From an uncultured Rikenellaceae bacterium (GTDB taxonomy: Bacteria > Bacteroidota > Bacteroidia > Bacteroidales > Rikenellaceae), in contig CAMTOL010000006.1 in NCBI GenBank assembly GCA_947074135.1, positions 1-23,709 on the forward strand: a stretch of DNA of 23,709 nt. Reading direction: 5' to 3'. Position numbers and translations under genes: made by a program. The notes under the pieces are model-generated. The model saw nothing but the letters and a program-made list of their open reading frames with translations, had not been told where the DNA came from and ran no database searches. Positions 22,960 through 23,709 of this stretch are shown here, one piece after another. Numbering within the stretch: position 1 is the stretch's first letter; every line of letters starts with the position of its first letter.

Positions 22960-23601
22960 ATGAATAAACGACTATACGAAGTACGTAAAAGCTTAGAAAT
23001 GACTCAAAAAAGTATGGCAGATGTTCTAGGGATTGGACAAAACGCCTACTCAATGATAGAGAATGGAAAAATTGGACTAACGGCTCGTAATCGAGATATA
23101 TTAGAAGAAAAACTCAACATTAACTCAGAATACCTCCTCAACGGAACACTTCCAATGTTAATCAAGAGAGGACAATGGACAACTAAAACCACAGAGAATA
23201 CTACTACAGAAGAGCACAAAACAAAGGGAGTACCATTTATCAGTAAAACGATAAACTCAACCCAAACCCAATTATACACTCTTGACAAAATAGAAGCAGA
23301 ATACTATATAGACTTCAAACCATTTAATGACTGCTCATTCTACCGACCTGTTATCGGAGAGAGTATGTCACCTCGCTACAACCCTAGCGACTTGGTTGCC
23401 TGCAAATCAATTAACAGCAAGAACAATATAATGTACGGCGAGTCATAACTATGTGTAGTTGAGGACGAGGGTGACCACTTCGTAACAATTCGCGTACTCA
23501 GACGTAGCGACAATGACCACGAAACGACCCTAATGCTACTTAACCCCCAGTTCGACCCGATAAATATACCATTAAGCCCAAATATCGAACTTTACATATA
23601 A
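22960..23601 (+). pseudogene. Phage repressor, XRE HTH plus S24-like domain, broken by a TAA codon
   Basis: The frame reads from ATG 22960 (MNKRLYEVRKSLEMTQKSMADVLGIGQNAYSMIENGKIGL...) to the stop at 23599-23601, but TAA at 23446-23448 interrupts it after residue 162. Residues 1-60 form an XRE helix-turn-helix domain. The C-terminal part is S24/LexA-like with YYIDFKPFND and GESMSPRYNPSDLVACK (Ser135 at the nucleophile position). After the TAA the same frame continues with LCVVEDEGDHFVTIRVLRR..., which is the expected end of the fold; family members usually have a Tyr or similar at the stop position (GESYL), so one base change of TAC or TAT explains it. An upstream TTG at 22927 is part of the promoter, not the start. 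The intact protein would have 213 residues. In the downstream part the catalytic Lys position appears to be Arg. It is divergent from the phage genes it would control. Confidence 0.85.
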
Positions 23602-23709
23602 TGCGGAAAAATCTAACGAAATCTATAAAGAAAAGAAAAGCACAGAACCTAAATGCATAAGATAAAGCCTAACTGTAAAGAAGTACAAATCCCAACACGA
23701 AGCGAAACA

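Larger units (their letters stand above)
14678..23601. mobile_element. Phage-derived head, packaging and lysis block without tail genes
   Basis: Contiguous minus-strand genes for a small-terminase candidate, large terminase, ClpP-like head protease, capsid, portal, head-completion-like protein, coiled-coil membrane protein, M23 endopeptidase and a spanin-like protein, headed by a divergent XRE/S24 repressor gene. No tail, tape-measure, integrase, replication or host-range gene is seen. The left boundary falls between 14560 and 14678; the right boundary is unresolved and the element may continue past the window. It is either a defective prophage or a capsid-forming satellite-like element. Confidence 0.8.

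Noticed and set aside
23446..23601. Stop-codon recoding (TAA read as an amino acid) in the repressor
   Set aside because: Neighbouring genes, including phage-like ones, end normally at TAA, so a nonsense mutation is simpler.
23602..23709. Possible further gene or att site at the right edge
   Set aside because: The 108 nt contain no supported frame, hairpin or repeat matching the left junction; nothing can be claimed.

Overview
The window reads as a chromosomal segment of a Bacteroidales bacterium carrying the edge of an integrated phage-like element. The host assignment rests on promoters of the Bacteroidetes type (TTTG, 19-20 nt, TAnnTTTG), on the divergent arrangement of ribH and a membrane TPR gene next to recF, on two outer-membrane-targeted lipoprotein efflux components, on a lipoprotein GH2 enzyme and on the AT-rich spacers. 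The genus cannot be fixed from the sequence alone.

Left part (1-4060): a truncated tRNA-Thr(GGT) with a convincing promoter and a decayed tRNA-like copy between them; ribH (lumazine synthase, riboflavin pathway) and a single-span TPR protein on the minus strand, separated by a strong terminator; then a divergent promoter region and the recF-pseudouridine synthase pair on the plus strand, closed by another strong terminator. Middle left (4070-9815): a tripartite RND drug-efflux operon (lipoprotein adaptor, AcrB-type pump with intact proton-relay residues, TolC/NodT-type lipoprotein channel), whose first start codon sits only 13 nt after the preceding terminator. Middle (9812-14559): a minus-strand sugar module of ROK kinase, GH2 lipoprotein resembling exo-beta-D-glucosaminidases, and a XylR-like regulator (LacI-type sensor plus AraC HTH); the kinase and hydrolase are 11 nt apart.

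Right part (14678-23601 and possibly beyond the window): a phage-derived block. From right to left it holds an early-type control region with operator-like dyads, two small genes (one a small-terminase candidate), terminase large subunit, a structured non-coding segment, a ClpP-like head protease, the major capsid protein, portal, a head-completion-like protein, a coiled-coil membrane protein, an M23 endopeptidase and a membrane-anchored spanin-like protein. Capsid, packaging and lysis functions are represented but no tail, tape-measure, integrase or replication gene is visible, and the head-completion and lysis genes abut with 15 nt between them. The divergent repressor gene carries an in-frame TAA that removes its last 51 residues. 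This is either a decaying tail-less prophage or a capsid-forming satellite-like element whose other end lies outside the window.

The most unusual items are the tail-less layout with portal placed after capsid, the multi-hairpin segment between terminase and protease closed by a 16-bp stem whose only imperfection becomes G-U on the transcribed strand, the dyad-dense leader of the capsid gene, and the interrupted repressor with its three operator-like sites.
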